Below, piece after piece: positions 1 through 7,965 of a stretch of 64,000 nucleotides of DNA. The notes under the pieces are model-generated. The model searched no databases. It was not told where the DNA came from and was given only the letters and a program-made list of their open reading frames with translations. The DNA comes from Peptoniphilus sp. GNH (GTDB taxonomy: Bacteria > Bacillota > Clostridia > Tissierellales > Peptoniphilaceae). Within the stretch, counting starts at the first letter, position 1. Each line of letters begins with the position of its first letter. The position numbers and the translations under genes are program-made. The stretch lies in assembly GCA_021307325.1 (NCBI GenBank), contig CP089931.1, forward strand, positions 1,636,979-1,700,978, written 5' to 3'.

Positions 1-783
1 TTGCATCTTTAAAAGTTCATCGCCTGTGAAATTGTCATAGACAAAGTAAAAGGTTGAACCAGCAACAGATTCTTTTGCCAAGATATTTTTGCCTTCAGGC
101 TTGTGGTCTTTGAATTTATAAGCCTTATCCTGAACATTTTCGACTTCATCCTCTAGGATGAAGCGACCCTTATGGATTATCTTGAGGTCTGTAAGATAAT
201 TTTCAATCTCGCCAATTATATGGGTTGAGATTATTACTGTGCGAGGATATTTTTCTATATCTTCCATGAGTAGACTATAGAATTTGTATCTATTTACTGC
301 GTCAAGACCAGATGAAGGCTCATCGAAAATAGATATGGGACTTCTAAGAGCAAGACCTATTATAAGTTCGACTATGGTTTTGTTTCCTGTTGAAAGCTTT
401 TTGTATTTTAAGTTTTTAGAAAGAGAAAATTTTTCTAAAAGCTCATTTGCATATTCTGAGTCGAATTCAGGTCTTAGGCTTTTAACATTTTTAAAAATAT
501 TTTTTATGCCGCAGTTAAGAGAGGAGTTCGATTTAGAAAATCCATCTCCAACATAGGAGATTTTTTCCAAAACAGATGTGTCGTTTGCAATCTTTTTTCC
601 ATCTAGCAAAACTTCACCCTGATATTTTCTAATATGGTTTGCGATAATTTTCATAAGAGTGGTCTTGCCAGATCCATTTTGCCCTATAAGGCCATAAATT
701 TTTCCGTCTTCAAAAACGGAGTTGATATTTTCAAGTACCTCAGTTTTACCATAGGACTTGGATAAATTTTTTAATTCAATCAT
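1..783 (-). CDS. ABC transporter ATP-binding protein (C-terminus cut by window edge)
   Basis: About 261 codons are visible, reading from a start at 783 down to base 1 without a stop, so the C-terminus lies outside the window. It has a Walker A (GQNGSGKTT, about residue 34), a signature region reading LSTGNKTIVEL and a Walker B (ISIFDEPSSGLD), followed by the H-loop STHIIGE. It is the nucleotide-binding subunit of an exporter that works at the inner face of the membrane. It starts inside the 3' end of the GntR gene (8 bp overlap), so the two are translationally coupled. A YtrA-type repressor in front of an ABC ATPase is typical of cell-envelope-stress or antibiotic-responsive exporters. The substrate cannot be read from the sequence. 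Confidence 0.93.
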   Translation of the reverse strand, partial: MIELKNLSKSYGKTEVLENINSVFEDGKIYGLIGQNGSGKTTLMKIIANHIRKYQGEVLLDGKKIANDTSVLEKISYVGDGFSKSNSSLNCGIKNIFKNVKSLRPEFDSEYANELLEKFSLSKNLKYKKLSTGNKTIVELIIGLALRSPISIFDEPSSGLDAVNRYKFYSLLMEDIEKYPRTVIISTHIIGEIENYLTDLKIIHKGRFILEDEVENVQDKAYKFKDHKPEGKNILAKESVAGSTFYFVYDNFTGDELLKMQ

Positions 784-1132
784 TGGTTAGCTCCTTTAGT
801 TTTTTTACTAATTCGTCCAAGCTAATGCCCAAGCTTTTCATCTCTTTAGATAAAAAGGGCAGATAGCTTTCATAAAAATCATTTTTCTTTATTTCCAGAG
901 CAAGTGCCTTGCCATTATCAGAAACGACCATGCCGATGCCTCTTTTTTTGTAGACGATATTTTCATCAACTAAAATATTAAGACCCTTGCCTGCCGTTGC
1001 GGGATTTATATTAAAAAGCTTTGACAACTCATTTGTAGATGGACAAAGACTACCCGGTTTAAATTTACCGGAAATTATTTCTCCCTTGATGTAATTTGCA
1101 ACTTGCACGTAAATTGGAAGACTATTTTCCAC
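776..1132 (-). CDS. GntR-family (YtrA subfamily) transcriptional regulator
   Basis: 118 residues: an N-terminal winged helix (LPIYVQVANYIKGEIISG, then PSTNELSKLFNINPATAGKGLNIL) and a short helical C-terminus instead of a ligand-binding domain, which defines the YtrA subfamily. The start is GTG at 1132, with GGAGG six bases upstream; an ATG just upstream is out of frame. The gene overlaps the downstream ABC ATPase, and members of this subfamily usually repress their own transporter operon. An inverted repeat beside its promoter (1150-1172) is a likely autoregulatory operator. Confidence 0.92.
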   Translation of the reverse strand: MENSLPIYVQVANYIKGEIISGKFKPGSLCPSTNELSKLFNINPATAGKGLNILVDENIVYKKRGIGMVVSDNGKALALEIKKNDFYESYLPFLSKEMKSLGISLDELVKKLKELTND

Positions 1133-1149
1133 ATAACCACCTCCGAGGT

Positions 1150-1172
1150 TAACTACATGACTAATGTAATTA
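1150..1172 (-). promoter_or_regulatory. Probable YtrA-type operator (inverted repeat)
   Basis: The arms TACAT (1154-1158) and ATGTA (1164-1168) are separated by five bases and extended by TAA/TTA outside one mismatch. The element begins at the promoter -10 and runs toward the GntR gene, where a bound repressor would block initiation. Operator function is inferred from symmetry and position. Confidence 0.55.
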
Positions 1173-1196
1173 TAACAAAGAATTTTTTACTTGCAA
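1169..1196 (-). promoter_or_regulatory. Promoter of the gntR-ABC operon
   Basis: On the minus strand a -35 TTGCAA (1191-1196) and a perfect -10 TATAAT (1169-1174) are separated by 16 bases, about 40 bases before the GTG start. Confidence 0.65.
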
Positions 1197-1245
1197 GTGT
1201 TTTTAAAAAAATTTTAAAAAAATCTTAAAAGACAAAAAAATTTGC

Positions 1246-1251
1246 TATAAA
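1246..1251 (+). promoter_or_regulatory. Possible -10 for the signal peptidase operon
   Basis: TATAAA is preceded by TGC, an extended -10 form, about 60 bases before the signal peptidase start. No good -35 is seen. Confidence 0.35.
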
Positions 1252-1310
1252 TAGCTAAGGCAAGTTTTTATTTGCAAGCACTTGTGATAAGATTTTGGAA
1301 GGAGGTTTAT

Positions 1311-1814
1311 ATGAAGAAAAAAGATTTTGCGATTATACTGCTGGCGTGTGGCCTTGCCATACTGATACGCAGTTTTATTTTTAATATTTCCATAGTAAGA
1401 CAATCAAGCATGTATCCGACATTACAAAGCGGGAATTTACTCTTTGTATCTAAACTTGGAGTAAGGCAAAATATAAAGAAAGGCTCAATAGTGATTTTAA
1501 AATCTCCTGCTGAAGACAAACTCTTGATAAAGAGAGTTTTAGCTTTGCCGGGTCAAGTTGTGGATATAGAAGATGGCAAGGTAATTGTAGACGGAGAAGC
1601 TCAAGAAGAGCCATACACATCTGAGCCAGAAACTTCGCCAGTCGGAGAGACTTCTCATTGGGAACTCTCAGATGATCAAGTATTTGTCCTGGGAGACAAT
1701 AGGCCCAACTCAATAGATTCTAGGATACTTGGACCGATAAAAATGAAAGATGTAAAAGGAATTGTGAAATTCAGAATTTATCCTTTTGAGAAATTGGTAA
1801 ATTATGAAAAGTAA
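1311..1814 (+). CDS. lepB: Signal peptidase I
   Basis: 167 residues, the short Gram-positive SipS type. An N-terminal membrane anchor (about residues 6-26) is followed by the catalytic serine in SSMYPT (Ser33), the general-base lysine in LIKRVLALPG (Lys74) and the conserved GDNRPNSIDSR box. It cleaves signal peptides from exported preproteins at the outer face of the membrane. The start at 1311 follows GGAGG by five bases; a longer in-frame reading from 1272 has no ribosome-binding site. Its end overlaps the MATE gene by 11 bp. Confidence 0.95.
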   Translation: MKKKDFAIILLACGLAILIRSFIFNISIVRQSSMYPTLQSGNLLFVSKLGVRQNIKKGSIVILKSPAEDKLLIKRVLALPGQVVDIEDGKVIVDGEAQEEPYTSEPETSPVGETSHWELSDDQVFVLGDNRPNSIDSRILGPIKMKDVKGIVKFRIYPFEKLVNYEK

Positions 1815-3156
1815 CAAGATGTTTAATGACTTATTGAAATTATCTTTTCCCACCATGATGGCCATGGTTTTACAGTCTGTTTATGATATAGTCGACATGG
1901 CTTGGGTGGGGAAGATTTCTTCTGAGGCCTTGGCTGGAGTCACTCTGTTTTCGACCATAATGGCAATTTTTTTATTTTTAAATGAAATAATCGGAGCATC
2001 TTCCATATCTCTTATTTCGCAAAATTATGGCAGAGGGGACTACGAAAGGACCAATAGGGTGGCAGAACAAACTATAACTTTTAAGGTTTTTGTGGCCTTG
2101 ATAGCTGCATTTCTGCTTTATTTTTTGCTAGAACCCATCTTAAAACTATATAGCAAGGATCCCAAGATTATAGAAGCGGGACTTGATTATGGGCGACTTA
2201 GAATTTATTTTCTGCCCATGTTTTTCGCTTCTTATTCAATCAACACTATTTTTAGGTGCGCAGGAGATTCAAAGACACCCTTTTATATAATGTTACTTGC
2301 AACTGTTGTAAATCTCATACTCGATCCGATTTTAATGTTTGACCAAATCCCCTATATGCCCTTTAAGGGTTTTGGTTTGGGCGTAAAAGGCGCCGCCCTT
2401 GCGACAGTGATTTCAATTTTTATTTCTTTCACAGTGGGTCTTGTGATAATTTTTAAGGGCAAGGGGATTATTAAATTATCGCTAAAAGGGCTCTTTAGAT
2501 TGGATTATGAGATAGATGAAGCCTTGATAAGAATAGGCTTTGCAAATGGAGTGCAGGTCTTATTTAGATTTTTATTTGCAGCAGTCATAATAAAATTTGT
2601 ATCTTATTATGGGGACTATGCCATATCAGCTTTTGGAGTGGGAACCAAAATTTATGGCTTTGCCTTTTTTCCAATATCGGGTCTTTCCATGGGCGGTTCT
2701 GTAATAGCAGGACAAAAACTCGGAGAAGACAATATAGAATCAGCAGAAGAGTGTGCAAGAGTTACAGGGCTTTTTGGGGCCTTTATAATGCTTGTTTTTT
2801 GTGTATATATAATGTTTAATGCACAGACACTAGTGGGACTTTTTTCTGGGGAGAAAGAGGTCTTAGAGCTTGGAGCAGGTATGATTACCTATTCCACAAT
2901 TATGTTGCCGCTTTTGGCTTATGGTTTTGGTCTTGCAGTCGTATTTTACGGTTCGGGCTACAACTTGCCAATATTTATAGCCGGCTTAGTTTCGCAGTGG
3001 TTTATTCAATTGCCCTTATTGTTTTTGACTGTAAGTGTTTTGCATCTGCCAATCAAGTTTATGTATTCGACCTATATGCTGGCAGACTTGGGGCATTTTT
3101 TGACCATGCTATTTTATTACAAGAGGGGAAAATGGAAATATTCTAGAGTTTCATAG
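1804..3156 (+). CDS. MATE-family multidrug/cation efflux transporter
   Basis: 450 residues with about twelve hydrophobic segments in two homologous halves. The start matches the family (FNDLLKLSFPTMMAMVLQSVYDIVDMAWVG), with FRCAGDSKTP before the second half. Such proteins export drugs or metabolites in exchange for Na+ or H+. The gene overlaps the signal peptidase by 11 bp and is probably co-transcribed with it. The substrate is unknown. Confidence 0.94.
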   Translation: MKSNKMFNDLLKLSFPTMMAMVLQSVYDIVDMAWVGKISSEALAGVTLFSTIMAIFLFLNEIIGASSISLISQNYGRGDYERTNRVAEQTITFKVFVALIAAFLLYFLLEPILKLYSKDPKIIEAGLDYGRLRIYFLPMFFASYSINTIFRCAGDSKTPFYIMLLATVVNLILDPILMFDQIPYMPFKGFGLGVKGAALATVISIFISFTVGLVIIFKGKGIIKLSLKGLFRLDYEIDEALIRIGFANGVQVLFRFLFAAVIIKFVSYYGDYAISAFGVGTKIYGFAFFPISGLSMGGSVIAGQKLGEDNIESAEECARVTGLFGAFIMLVFCVYIMFNAQTLVGLFSGEKEVLELGAGMITYSTIMLPLLAYGFGLAVVFYGSGYNLPIFIAGLVSQWFIQLPLLFLTVSVLHLPIKFMYSTYMLADLGHFLTMLFYYKRGKWKYSRVS

Positions 3157-3168
3157 GGGGAGATTTAA

Positions 3169-3720
3169 ATTTTATCTGTATTTGTAATTGGGGTAGGTCT
3201 TTCAATGGATGCTTTTGCAGCTGCTGTTTGCAAGGGACTTTCAATCAAAGAAAAGGCCTATAAAGATATTTTGACAGTGGGGTTTTATTTTGGATTGTTT
3301 CAGGCCTTGATGCCTATCTTGGGCTATGTTCTTGGCAAGACTTTCGAGTCCGTGATTGATAAGTATGACCACTGGGTAGCTTTTTTTCTCCTGGGTTTTA
3401 TTGGGATAAATATGATTTTGGAATCGAGAGAAAATACTTGTAAGCCTGGAGGCACAGATAGGAAGTCTATGATTATTCTTGCCATAGCAACTAGCATAGA
3501 TGCCTTTGCAGTTGGCGTTTCTTTTGCTTTTTTACATATAGATATAGTGACTTCCAGTCTTTTAATAGGAGCCACTACCTTTTTTCTTTCTCTTCTTGGG
3601 GTAAGGTTGGGAAATGCTTTTGGGATGCGCTATAAGCAAAAAGCTGAGCTTGTCGGAGGTATTATTCTAATTTTTATGGGTTTGAAAATTTTGATAGCTA
3701 ATCTGCTTTATTTGGCATAA
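3169..3720 (+). CDS. mntP: MntP-type manganese efflux pump, probable ATT start
   Basis: A small six-helix membrane protein with the two family signatures GLSMDAFAAAVCKGL and ATSIDAFAVGVSFAF, each supplying an Asp used in Mn2+ export. The first ATG in frame (3205) falls inside the first signature and would remove half of helix 1. The frame stays open upstream only to a TAA at 3166-3168. Between them there is no ATG, GTG or TTG, but ATT at 3169 lies seven bases after GGGGGAG (3155-3161). I therefore place the start at 3169, giving 183 residues. The alternative is a truncated protein from 3205. It follows the MATE gene directly. Confidence 0.85.
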   Translation: MLSVFVIGVGLSMDAFAAAVCKGLSIKEKAYKDILTVGFYFGLFQALMPILGYVLGKTFESVIDKYDHWVAFFLLGFIGINMILESRENTCKPGGTDRKSMIILAIATSIDAFAVGVSFAFLHIDIVTSSLLIGATTFFLSLLGVRLGNAFGMRYKQKAELVGGIILIFMGLKILIANLLYLA

Positions 3721-3736
3721 AACACAGGAGATTTAT

Positions 3737-5344
3737 ATGGAGATATTAAAAGAGCTTTTTCCTATATTACTTTTAATTGGCACTATTTTACTTTTGGGAT
3801 TTGTCTTTGATCTTTACAGGAGAATCAAGTACAAAAAAATCATGACAGCAAAGCTAAAACATGATTTTTACAAGATGACCCTGCATTCTAGAAGGCTGGA
3901 TCTTGTAAAGGCGCTTGAAAAAACGTCAGATAATTTAGATGACATATCCTGGAATGACATGGAGATGGATAGTCTTTTTAACTATTTGGATCAATCTTTT
4001 TGCCTAATGGGAAGTCAAGCTCTTTATCAAAAATTAAAAAAGGGCGACTATGATAAAAAAGAAGAAGAAATCATATCTGAAATTCTCTCTAATCAAAAAA
4101 AGGCTTTGGACTTGGGACTTCTTTTTATAAGCTTTGGAAGTTTAAAAGATAAAAGTCTTTTTAGAAGCCTTGCATCTGGGATAGATCTTGGAAAACTACA
4201 TAAACTAAGAGGACTCATTTATTTGTGTTCCCTTGCTCCCATTTACACAATTTTGGCTTATAAATTTTTGGGATGGGCAGGTCTTTTATCAGTCATCCCC
4301 CTTTACTATGTAAACTATCTTTTGAATATCTATCTTTCTAAAAAAAGTAAAGGGCAGTCAGCTACATTTTCCAGGATAAGAGCCTATGTCGGAATCGCCA
4401 GAAAAATCGCCATATCGGATTTGAAACTCGGACAAGACCAAGAGTGGTTAAAAGACAAGAAAAAATTCTTGGACAAGGCCTTAAAAAGCGTAGGTAAAAA
4501 CTATTCGAAAACTGGCTCTGATGCTGATTTTATGTATGACCTACTAAATGTATTTTGCCTTTTAGAAGCCAGAAACTTTTTTAAGTCAACAAAGTTTTTG
4601 AACGAAAATTTGGACAAGCTCAAAGAAACTTATCTGCACACAGGTAGAATTGATATGTATCTGGGTCTAGCCTCGCTTAGACAGATTTTAAAAGATGATA
4701 TTTGCCTTAGAGAAACTAGTGATAAGCTAGAAGGACAAGACCTCCACAATCCCCTTATGTATTTCAAGGGATATTCTGTAGCCAATTCATTTTCCTTTTC
4801 AAGACCAGTTATCTTGACAGGATCCAATGCGTCAGGCAAGTCCAGCTTTCTTAGGACAATAGGCATGAGTCAGATCATGGCACAAGGACTTGGCTTTGCC
4901 ATAGGCAAAAAATTTACAAGCAAAAGGGTAGAGCCAATAAGCTCCATAGATATATCAGATTGTTTGGATAAAAAGATTTCCTACTTTATGGCAGAGACCA
5001 TAGCCATAAAGAGAATGCTTGGAAAAGAAGGCCAGATATTTATCTTGGATGAAGTTTTCAAAGGGACCAATACTCATGACAGAATAGCCGCTGCCAAGGC
5101 CCTTTTAAACTATCTTTCAAAAGAAAATTTTGTCATTGCAGCAACCCATGATATAGAACTTACTGAAATCTTAAAAGATACTTTCGACAACTATCATTTT
5201 GAAGAAGAAATCAAAGACGGGGATATCATCTTCGACTATAAATTAAAGAAGGGGCCCACCACAAGTAGAAACGCGATAGAGATTTTGAAACTTAACAAGT
5301 ATCCAGAAGAAATAGTAGAAGAAGCACAAAAATTTAAACTCTAA
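3737..5344 (+). CDS. Membrane-anchored MutS-like ATPase (MutS domain V family)
   Basis: 535 residues. One N-terminal membrane segment (about residues 8-26) and two more near residues 160-200 precede a C-terminal MutS-type ATPase domain. That domain has Walker A GSNASGKSS (residues 362-370), the Walker B region IFILDEVFKGTN and the H-loop AATHDIELT. There is no mismatch-recognition or MutS2 Smr domain, so it is not classical MutS. The family is common in Firmicutes and Bacteroidetes and its job is unsettled. It follows mntP by 16 bases with the ribosome-binding site AGGAG, so it is likely in the same operon. Confidence 0.85.
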   Translation: MEILKELFPILLLIGTILLLGFVFDLYRRIKYKKIMTAKLKHDFYKMTLHSRRLDLVKALEKTSDNLDDISWNDMEMDSLFNYLDQSFCLMGSQALYQKLKKGDYDKKEEEIISEILSNQKKALDLGLLFISFGSLKDKSLFRSLASGIDLGKLHKLRGLIYLCSLAPIYTILAYKFLGWAGLLSVIPLYYVNYLLNIYLSKKSKGQSATFSRIRAYVGIARKIAISDLKLGQDQEWLKDKKKFLDKALKSVGKNYSKTGSDADFMYDLLNVFCLLEARNFFKSTKFLNENLDKLKETYLHTGRIDMYLGLASLRQILKDDICLRETSDKLEGQDLHNPLMYFKGYSVANSFSFSRPVILTGSNASGKSSFLRTIGMSQIMAQGLGFAIGKKFTSKRVEPISSIDISDCLDKKISYFMAETIAIKRMLGKEGQIFILDEVFKGTNTHDRIAAAKALLNYLSKENFVIAATHDIELTEILKDTFDNYHFEEEIKDGDIIFDYKLKKGPTTSRNAIEILKLNKYPEEIVEEAQKFKL

Positions 5345-5426
5345 TAATTGCAAAATAGGCAAACATTTTTTAATTAAAAGTGAAAGTCTAAATTTAAAGT
5401 TAAAATTAAATTTCATTATAAATAAA

Positions 5427-5460
5427 AATAATAAGTCCTTTGAGGCTTATTATTTTTTTA
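5427..5460 (+). terminator. Rho-independent terminator
   Basis: AATAATAAG (5427-5435) pairs with CTTATTATT (5446-5454), with extra CC/GG pairs in the loop, followed by a run of T. It ends the signal peptidase to MutS-like operon. Confidence 0.8.
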
Positions 5461-5642
5461 AAATAAAATAAAAAAAATAATAGTTAAAAAAATATAGAAA
5501 AATAAATAAAATATATAAAAATTTAAAGAATGCACAAGACGCAACAAAAGGCATATGGGCAAAATCTATTTTCATCTTTAATAAATTTAAGACCAAGATA
5601 TCGAAAAGAAAAGCTTTTCCAAATACTATTTTTTTCACGATG

Positions 5643-5651
5643 TGGTATAAT
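5643..5651 (+). promoter_or_regulatory. Extended -10 promoter of atoE
   Basis: TGGTATAAT is an extended -10 with a perfect TATAAT hexamer, 55 bases before the start. No clear -35 is seen. Confidence 0.55.
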
Positions 5652-5661
5652 AATAAAAACA

Positions 5662-5681
5662 GTTTAGTAAATGTTTAGTAA
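5662..5681 (+). repeat. Short direct repeat in the atoE leader
   Basis: GTTTAGTAA occurs at 5662 and again at 5673, an 11-base period (one helical turn), just downstream of the -10. It may be an operator for an unidentified regulator. Confidence 0.4.
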
Positions 5682-5705
5682 GTTTTTACAATGAGGAGGT
5701 ACAAT

Positions 5706-7076
5706 ATGTTTAAGAAATTTACTAACGGTTGTGTTGCATTAGTTCAAAAACTTTTGCCCGATGCATTCATATTTGCGATTATACTATCTATAGTTACATT
5801 TGTTGGGGCAATCATTGCAACAGGACAAGGCCCAATGGAAATGATAAACCACTGGGGCAAAGGAGTATGGGGACTTTTAGCGTTCACAATGCAAATGGCC
5901 CTAGTTCTAGTGCTTGGAAACGCTTTTGCATCTTCAGCACCAATAAAGAAACTTCTTGGTAAGATTGCATCAATTCCAAAGACACCAGGATCAGCAATTA
6001 TAATTACAACATTTGTTTCAGCAGTTTGCTGCTGGCTTAACTGGGGATTTGGACTAGTAGTAGGAGCTCTTCTTGCAAAGGAAGTTGCTAAAAAAGTTAA
6101 AAACGTTGACTACAGATTGCTTATTGCATCTGCTTATTCAGGATTCGTTGTATGGCATGCCGGAGCTTCAGGATCTGTTCCTCTAGCACTTGCAACAAAC
6201 GCTGAAGAAGTTACTAAGGTTACACTTGGAGCTTTGGATCACATCATTCCTGTAAAAGAAACACTTTTCTCAGTACAAAACCTTATAATGGTATGGCTTG
6301 TAATCCTTACAATTCCATTTGTAAACAAGGCAATGCATCCAGATGCAGCTCACACTGTAGCTGTTGATCCTAAGATTTTCGAAGAAGAAGACGAAATCTT
6401 GAGACTTCGTGCAGAAAAGGTTAAACCTAAGAGCGAATGGACAATTGCAGATAGACTTGAAAACTCAGTTATCCTATCTCTATTTGTAGTTGTTATAGCT
6501 GCAATATTCCTATTCAAACACTTTGCAACAAAGGGTCTTGTACTAAGCCTTGACATAGTAAACTTGATTTTCTTGACACTAGGAATCCTATTCCACAAGA
6601 CACCAATAAACTATGTAAATGCTATCAATGACTCTGCAGGAGCAGCTGGTGGTATCATCCTTCAATTCCCATTCTATGCAGGAATCATGGGTATGATGGT
6701 TGGTGCAAACGCAGACGGCGTTTCTCTAGCATCTGTTATCACAAACGGATTCTTGAGAATTGCAACTCCAAGAACATTCTCAATGATAACATTCTGGGCA
6801 GCAGGTCTTATTAACATGTTCGTTCCATCAGGCGGTGGACAATGGGCAGTACAAGGACCTATCACAATGCCAGCAGGTATCAAACTTGGCGTGGATCCAG
6901 GAAAAGTTGCAATGGCAATAGCTTGGGGAGATGCATGGACTAACATGCTTCAACCATTCTGGGCTCTTCCAGCACTTGGTATTGCAAAACTTGGAGCAAA
7001 AGATATCATGGGATATTGCGTAGTTATACTATTCTATGTAGGTATTCTAGTATCTGTCGGCTTCTTAATCTGGTAA
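5706..7076 (+). CDS. atoE: AtoE-type short-chain fatty acid transporter
   Basis: 456 residues and about twelve membrane segments. The AtoE family features visible are the opening FVALVQKLLPDAFIFAII-like run, NWGFGLVVGALLAKEVAKK, WHAGASGSVPLALAT and VPSGGGQWAVQGP. The E. coli member imports acetoacetate and butyrate; here uptake or export of butyrate or acetate is plausible. The start at 5706 follows GAGGAGG; the frame opens 15 bases earlier without a site. The gene is monocistronic between its own promoter and terminator. Codons are more uniform than in its neighbours, as in highly expressed genes. Confidence 0.92.
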   Translation: MFKKFTNGCVALVQKLLPDAFIFAIILSIVTFVGAIIATGQGPMEMINHWGKGVWGLLAFTMQMALVLVLGNAFASSAPIKKLLGKIASIPKTPGSAIIITTFVSAVCCWLNWGFGLVVGALLAKEVAKKVKNVDYRLLIASAYSGFVVWHAGASGSVPLALATNAEEVTKVTLGALDHIIPVKETLFSVQNLIMVWLVILTIPFVNKAMHPDAAHTVAVDPKIFEEEDEILRLRAEKVKPKSEWTIADRLENSVILSLFVVVIAAIFLFKHFATKGLVLSLDIVNLIFLTLGILFHKTPINYVNAINDSAGAAGGIILQFPFYAGIMGMMVGANADGVSLASVITNGFLRIATPRTFSMITFWAAGLINMFVPSGGGQWAVQGPITMPAGIKLGVDPGKVAMAIAWGDAWTNMLQPFWALPALGIAKLGAKDIMGYCVVILFYVGILVSVGFLIW

Positions 7077-7082
7077 AAATTC

Positions 7083-7109
7083 AATCCCCCTTTATGGGGG
7101 ATTTTTTTA
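7083..7109 (+). terminator. Terminator of atoE
   Basis: AATCCCCC and GGGGGATT form a strong stem with a short TTTAT-type loop, followed by seven T. Confidence 0.9.
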
Positions 7110-7238
7110 TGCTTGGGTTATTGTTGTACGCTTTTCAAAATAAAATTAAATTGATAGTCGAATAAAAGTAAAAAACAGAAGACTAATATTGAATATTATT
7201 AGAAAATAAGTTAATATAAAAGAGAAAGGAGTATTGTA

Positions 7239-7526
7239 ATGAAGAATGATTGGATCTTTAATCTCGATGATAATGAAATAGCATTTATTAAGCAGTTCAT
7301 TTTATCGTCTGGATCATTGAAGAGCATGGCTGACTATTATGATAGCTCCTACCACATAATCAGAAGTAATCTTAATCAGTTAATTGAAAAGGTAAAGCTT
7401 ATGGAGGTGGATGAAGATTCGTACGTGAAGTTCATTAAGTCTTTAGCTTTGCAAGATAAATATGATTATGAAACTACTAAGAAACTGATTGATAAATACA
7501 ATGAAAGGAGACAAGCAAATGAATAG
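7239..7526 (+). CDS. Small DUF2089-like protein (putative helix-turn-helix)
   Basis: 95 residues. The stretch LDDNEIAFIKQFILSSGSLKSMADYYDSSYHIIRSNLNQLIEKV resembles the C-terminal part of DUF2089 proteins, which looks like a helix-turn-helix; the zinc-binding N-terminus found in many relatives is absent. It is preceded by AAAGGAG and overlaps the next small membrane-protein gene by 8 bp. A pairing of this kind suggests that the soluble protein regulates or partners the membrane protein. The family assignment is from pattern only. Confidence 0.75.
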   Translation: MKNDWIFNLDDNEIAFIKQFILSSGSLKSMADYYDSSYHIIRSNLNQLIEKVKLMEVDEDSYVKFIKSLALQDKYDYETTKKLIDKYNERRQANE

Positions 7527-7788
7527 AGAGTTATTGCTTCTTTACTTGGTGATGGGCATTGTTTTAGCCGGACTTGAAATTTACGTTGGTAAAAGCAGAA
7601 AAGCAAATAAATGGATTATACCTGGTGCAGTTTGGATTATTACGATTGCTGTAGCCATCCTATTTTCAGTGAATTTTGGTGCTTTTTCTTCGTTATTGCA
7701 GGCTGTCGTTTTGGTAGGATTTTATATGGAAGATTGGCTTCATAGAAGGAATAGTGATGACGAAAAATTCAAGATAAAAAACTTATGA
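7519..7788 (+). CDS. Small membrane protein, unknown function
   Basis: 89 residues with about three hydrophobic helices (ELLLLYLVMGIVLAGLEIYV, WIIPGAVWIITIAVAILF and a third near residues 53-70) and a charged C-terminal tail. The start at 7519 follows AAAGGAG by nine bases; an upstream in-frame ATG at 7489 lies inside the previous gene without a site. It is coupled to the DUF2089-like gene. I do not recognise the family. Confidence 0.75.
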   Translation: MNRELLLLYLVMGIVLAGLEIYVGKSRKANKWIIPGAVWIITIAVAILFSVNFGAFSSLLQAVVLVGFYMEDWLHRRNSDDEKFKIKNL

Positions 7789-7826
7789 TGAATGCATCAT
7801 TCAAAAATTTATCTCGATAGGTTAAA

Positions 7827-7855
7827 GCGGCAAATCGAAGGGTTTGCTGCTTTTA
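7827..7855 (+). terminator. Terminator-like hairpin
   Basis: AGCGGCAAA pairs with TTTGCTGCT over a short loop, followed by TTTTATTT. It lies just downstream of the small membrane-protein gene. Confidence 0.6.
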
Positions 7856-7860
7856 TTTAG

Positions 7861-7888
7861 TGGACGCTATCAGGTGTCTTTTTTTATG
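7861..7888 (+). terminator. Second, weaker terminator hairpin
   Basis: GACGC and GTGTC (one G-U pair) enclose TATCAG and are followed by seven T. It forms a tandem terminator with the previous hairpin. Confidence 0.5.
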
Positions 7889-7950
7889 CCCAAAAAAAGT
7901 TTGCAAATTGTAAATAAAATTGTGATTCTCGCCCCGAGACTTACAAATTT

Positions 7951-7959
7951 TGTTACAAT
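7951..7959 (+). promoter_or_regulatory. Probable extended -10 promoter of ppk
   Basis: TGTTACAAT is an extended -10 with a five-of-six hexamer. It would start transcription near 7966, exactly at the base of the leader hairpin. There is no convincing -35. Confidence 0.45.
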
Positions 7960-7965
7960 GTAAGT

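Larger units (their letters stand above)
5345..5705 (+). other. AT-rich intergenic stretch before atoE
   Basis: It contains the terminator of the preceding operon (5427-5460), then about 180 bases of very AT-rich sequence, then the atoE promoter and an 11-base direct repeat. An open frame on the minus strand (5450-5638) is a low-complexity Phe/Tyr/Ile run without a ribosome-binding site and is not called. Confidence 0.6.

Noticed and set aside
284-556. Open frame on the plus strand
   Set aside because: It lies on the opposite strand of the clear ABC ATPase reading 783 to 1 and shows no family features.
5450-5638. 62-residue minus-strand frame rich in Phe, Tyr and Ile
   Set aside because: Low-complexity product of AT-rich DNA, no ribosome-binding site, overlaps the atoE promoter region and a terminator.
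7941-7959. Two TTACA repeats before ppk as a Pho box
   Set aside because: They are 12 rather than 11 bases apart and the second copy overlaps the likely -10, so they do not match the phased boxes at pstS.
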